IMG/VR virus record: IMGVR_UViG_3300044617_001318
Location: 1 to 32,623 of that record
Direction: 5' to 3' (one strand)
Origin: a virus
DNA: 32,623 nucleotides
Below are positions 31,025 to 32,623 of this stretch, piece after piece. The notes under the pieces are model-generated. The model was not told the origin of the DNA. It saw only the letters and a program-made list of their open reading frames with translations, and ran no database searches. Each line of letters opens with the position of its first letter. Position 1 is the first letter of the stretch. The translations under genes were made by a program, and so were the position numbers.

Positions 31025-31207
31025 CCCCAGACTGCCCCAAGTGCCCCAGACTGCCCCAAACCGCCCCAGCGCCCCAAACCGCGTGCAGCAAACCATCGAG
31101 CGCTTGGGGCACACCCCAGACTGCCCCAAAGCGTAAAGGTCTGACCATTGTTTGCCCGCGTGGCATCAACCTGTGGGGCACTGCCCCAACTACCCCAGAC
31201 TGCCCCA
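31025..31207 (+). repeat. Four perfect 15-mer iterons
   Basis: CCCCAGACTGCCCCA occurs at 31025-31039, 31044-31058, 31114-31128 and 31193-31207. Start-to-start distances are 19, 70 and 79 bp. Partial units (GCCCCA, CCCCAAACC) lie between, and inverted units (CTTGGGGCA, TGGGGCACTGCCCCA) at 31102-31189. Irregular spacing excludes CRISPR. The layout is that of protein-binding iterons. Confidence 0.85.
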
Positions 31208-31227
31208 CGGCGCGCTACCAGGACGGC

Positions 31228-31318
31228 GGTCGGCGGTCGGCGGTCGGCGGTCGGCGGTCGGCGGTCGGCGGTCGGCGGTCGGCGGTCGGCGGTCGGCGGT
31301 CGGCGGTCGGCGGTCGGC
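31228..31318 (+). repeat. (GGTCGGC)13 tandem array
   Basis: Thirteen perfect copies of the 7-mer GGTCGGC fill 91 bases without a mismatch. A fourteenth copy with one change (GGACGGC) precedes it at 31221-31227. The array is free of stop codons in all frames only because of its sequence, so the open frames across it are artefacts. Confidence 0.95.
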
Positions 31319-31440
31319 GCGCAGCTCGGCCGCGCCAGCGCGAGGCCAGCGCCGGCGAGCCCCCGGGGTAGGGCCGACGCGCCGGCAGGTCAAAATCGGA
31401 AGGGTCGCAAACATTTTTATTTTTTACGCTGACTGCCACA

Positions 31441-31461
31441 CCCCACACCCCACACCCCACA
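31441..31461 (+). repeat. (CCCCACA)3 tandem array
   Basis: Three perfect copies of CCCCACA, preceded by the degenerate TGCCACA (31434-31440) and followed by CCACTACACA. The unit length equals that of the upstream array, though the sequence differs. Confidence 0.8.
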
Positions 31462-31465
31462 CCAC

Positions 31466-31494
31466 TACACAACAGAAAGTCAGTCTGTTACATT
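31466..31494 (+). promoter_or_regulatory. Weak candidate promoter for terminase genes
   Basis: TACACA (31466-31471), a 17-base spacer and TACATT (31489-31494) resemble a promoter with four of six matches in each box. The expected start would be at about 31500-31501, next to the terS ATG at 31502, giving a leaderless message. Confidence 0.3.
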
Positions 31495-31501
31495 GCACCC
31501 C

Positions 31502-31939
31502 ATGACGTTCAAGACCCTGCCAATCGCCGCACGGCAACTGAAGGCCACGGAGGCGCGCCTCCAGTCCGTTTATGACGCAGCCAAGCTTGGTCTGAACGGC
31601 GACAACCTGGCGCTCGCCGCCGGGCTGTTGCCGGTCGAGTTTCGGCGGCTGCGCGAGATGGACCCGCTAGTCGAGATGGCTGAACAGAAGGGGCGCGCCG
31701 ACGCTGAGGCTGAACTGTCGAAAGTGTTGATGGCAGCGGCGCTGTCAGGTGACCACAAGGCGGCGCTTGAGATCCTGAAACACAAGCACGACTGGGTCGC
31801 CAAACAGCAGGTGCAGGTCGACGTCGCGCAACAGATCAGTATATTAGGGGCGCTTGAGGCAGCGGAGCGCCGCGTCATTGATGTGCAGATGAACGAGGTG
31901 CTGCCAGCCCATGCAACAGCCCAAGTACAGCGCGGATGA
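31502..31939 (+). CDS. terS: Terminase small subunit
   Basis: 145 residues from ATG 31502 (an in-frame TTG lies at 31493). The N-terminus has helix-turn-helix character: ATEARLQSVYDAAKLGLNGDNLALAAGLLPVEFRRLREMDP. A central helical part follows (AEAELSKVLMAAALSGDHKAALEILKHKHDWV), the oligomerisation region of small terminases. The C-terminus is a helix with a basic end that would contact the large subunit. It recognises the packaging site on phage DNA. No SD precedes the ATG, unlike nearly every other gene here. The terL start lies inside its 3' end. Confidence 0.82.
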   Translation: MTFKTLPIAARQLKATEARLQSVYDAAKLGLNGDNLALAAGLLPVEFRRLREMDPLVEMAEQKGRADAEAELSKVLMAAALSGDHKAALEILKHKHDWVAKQQVQVDVAQQISILGALEAAERRVIDVQMNEVLPAHATAQVQRG

Positions 31940-32623
31940 CGAACAGCTACTGATGAGCCGTCTTTGGTCTGCCAAGATCAAAGACGACCCAGAGGCGTTC
32001 GTGATGCTGGCGTTCCCGTGGGGGCAAGAGCACACACCGCTCACCAAGCACAAAGGCCCGCGCGCCTGGCAGCGGCGCATCCTGCGGCGCATTGCGAACC
32101 ATATCCGTGAAAACGGCGGCAAGGTTGACTACAGCGTGTTCAGGATGGCGGTCGCCTCCGGTCGCGGCATCGGCAAGTCGGCGCTTGTCAGTTGGCTGGT
32201 GCTGTGGATGCTGTCAACACGCATCGGCAGCACAACGATCGTGTCTGCTAATAGTGAAGCGCAGCTGCGGTCGATCACCTGGGCCGAGATCACCAAGTGG
32301 CTGGCGCTACTGATCAACAGTCATTGGTTCGAGATCAGCGCCACCCGGGTCAGCCCGGCCAAGTGGATCGCAGAGCTGGTCGAGCGGGATCTGAAGAAAG
32401 GGACTCGGTTCTGGTCGATCGAGGGGCGCCTGTGGTCGGAAGAGAACCCGGACGCCTACGCGGGCCTGCACAACACGGACGGGGTGTTTCTGGTGTTTGA
32501 CGAAGCGTCAGGCATACCGGACTCGATCTGGGACGTGGCGCAGGGCTTCTTCACAGAAAACACGCCGCACCGGTTCTGGTGTGCGTTCAGCAACCCGCGC
32601 CGCAACTCAGGGTACTTCTTTGA
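31911..32623 (+). CDS. terL: Terminase large subunit (partial)
   Basis: 237 residues are visible from ATG 31911, overlapping terS by 29 bases, and the frame runs off the right edge. The ATPase domain is clear: the adenine-side segment WQRRILRRIANHI, Walker A VASGRGIGKSAL (Lys89), then STTIVSANSEAQLRS, Walker B GVFLVFDEASGIP (Asp197, Glu198) and motif III region FWCAFSNPRRNSG. It powers DNA packaging through the portal. The C-terminal nuclease domain lies outside the window. The family looks like the P22/headful-related type with the SGRGIGKS loop, but the packaging mode cannot be settled here. Confidence 0.95.
   Translation, partial: MQQPKYSADDEQLLMSRLWSAKIKDDPEAFVMLAFPWGQEHTPLTKHKGPRAWQRRILRRIANHIRENGGKVDYSVFRMAVASGRGIGKSALVSWLVLWMLSTRIGSTTIVSANSEAQLRSITWAEITKWLALLINSHWFEISATRVSPAKWIAELVERDLKKGTRFWSIEGRLWSEENPDAYAGLHNTDGVFLVFDEASGIPDSIWDVAQGFFTENTPHRFWCAFSNPRRNSGYFF

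Larger units (their letters stand above)
30742..31501. other. Gene-free control region with repeats (candidate ori/pac)
   Basis: 760 bases without a convincing gene. In order it holds a leftward promoter (30797-30825), an AT-richer stretch (about 30880-30960), a near-palindrome with core CGCTAGCG (30960-30977), four perfect 15-mer iterons (31025-31207), a 13-copy 7-mer array (31228-31318), a 17-base AT-rich block (31411-31427) and a 3-copy 7-mer array (31441-31461). Iterons with an AT-rich block suggest a replication origin; the position next to terS suggests a packaging site. Both are inference. Confidence 0.6.

Noticed and set aside
31025-31207. CRISPR-like repeats
   Set aside because: The 15-mers are too short and the spacing varies from 4 to 64 bases; they fit iterons better. 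No cas genes are present (the Cas4-like nuclease belongs to the phage replication module).
30960-31208. 82-codon minus-strand frame over the iterons
   Set aside because: Its peptide is just the translated iterons (repeated VWG/GQSG units), with no SD.
31148-31505. Open frames through the GGTCGGC array encoding repeated SAVGGRR-type peptides
   Set aside because: A 7-bp repeat without stop codons is open in every frame on both strands; there is no SD or family support.
1-32623. Integrase, repressor or tRNA genes indicating lysogeny
   Set aside because: None was recognisable in any frame; the window may simply not include them, so lifestyle is left open.

Overview
The window is a slice of a GC-rich tailed-phage genome (or close prophage relative) with a P22-like, short-tailed virion. 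The diagnostic genes are a P22-type coat protein behind a scaffolding protein, tail accessory factor gp4, packaged-DNA stabilisation protein gp10, three consecutive ejection-type proteins and a headful-style terminase pair. The host cannot be read directly. High GC, SD-led genes and the protein families suggest a Pseudomonadota host, perhaps a freshwater or soil betaproteobacterium; this is inference. No integrase, CI-type repressor, tRNA, IS element or CRISPR array was found. The right edge cuts the large terminase and the left edge cuts a tail-type protein, so the rest of terL and the portal gene probably lie outside the window.

Layout: (1) 1-17014, rightward virion and lysis block: partial tail-type protein, small protein, scaffold, coat, two paralogous head-decoration-like proteins, methyltransferase, glycosyltransferase, small protein, fibre 1, gp4, gp10, a beta-sandwich-like protein, fibre 2, acetyltransferase, three ejection proteins, a coiled-coil protein, two tiny membrane proteins (XhlA-like and holin) and an endolysin. 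(2) 21700-16980, leftward block: VRR-NUC nuclease, cytosine-C5 methyltransferase, SNF2-type helicase, then a chain of seven very small, mostly overlapping genes including a zinc-ribbon/winged-helix protein. (3) 21792-28248, rightward replication block: Cas4/AddB-like nuclease (DUF2800-like), an SSB-like candidate, family A DNA polymerase, HNH homing endonuclease and primase-helicase. Blocks 2 and 3 diverge from overlapping promoters at 21728-21767 that share a 30-bp-spaced direct repeat. (4) 30741-28296, leftward block: a cysteine-rich GP88-like protein, four small proteins, a shortened DnaN-like sliding clamp and a possible 20-residue membrane peptide, ending at a strong leftward terminator at 28256-28275. 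(5) 30742-31501, a gene-free control region with four perfect 15-mer iterons, 13 perfect tandem copies of a 7-mer and a second short 7-mer array. (6) 31502-32623, small and large terminase, running off the end.

How it fits together: block 3 supplies polymerase, primase-helicase and nuclease. The VRR-NUC and SNF2 proteins of block 2 are usual companions of that module in other phages. The clamp-like protein of block 4 may add processivity or target host replication. The repeat-rich region beside terS is the best candidate for a replication origin and/or packaging site. Stop/start overlaps (ATGA, GTGA, TTGA, TAATG) run through nearly every block, so translational coupling is probably the main way of balancing expression inside operons.
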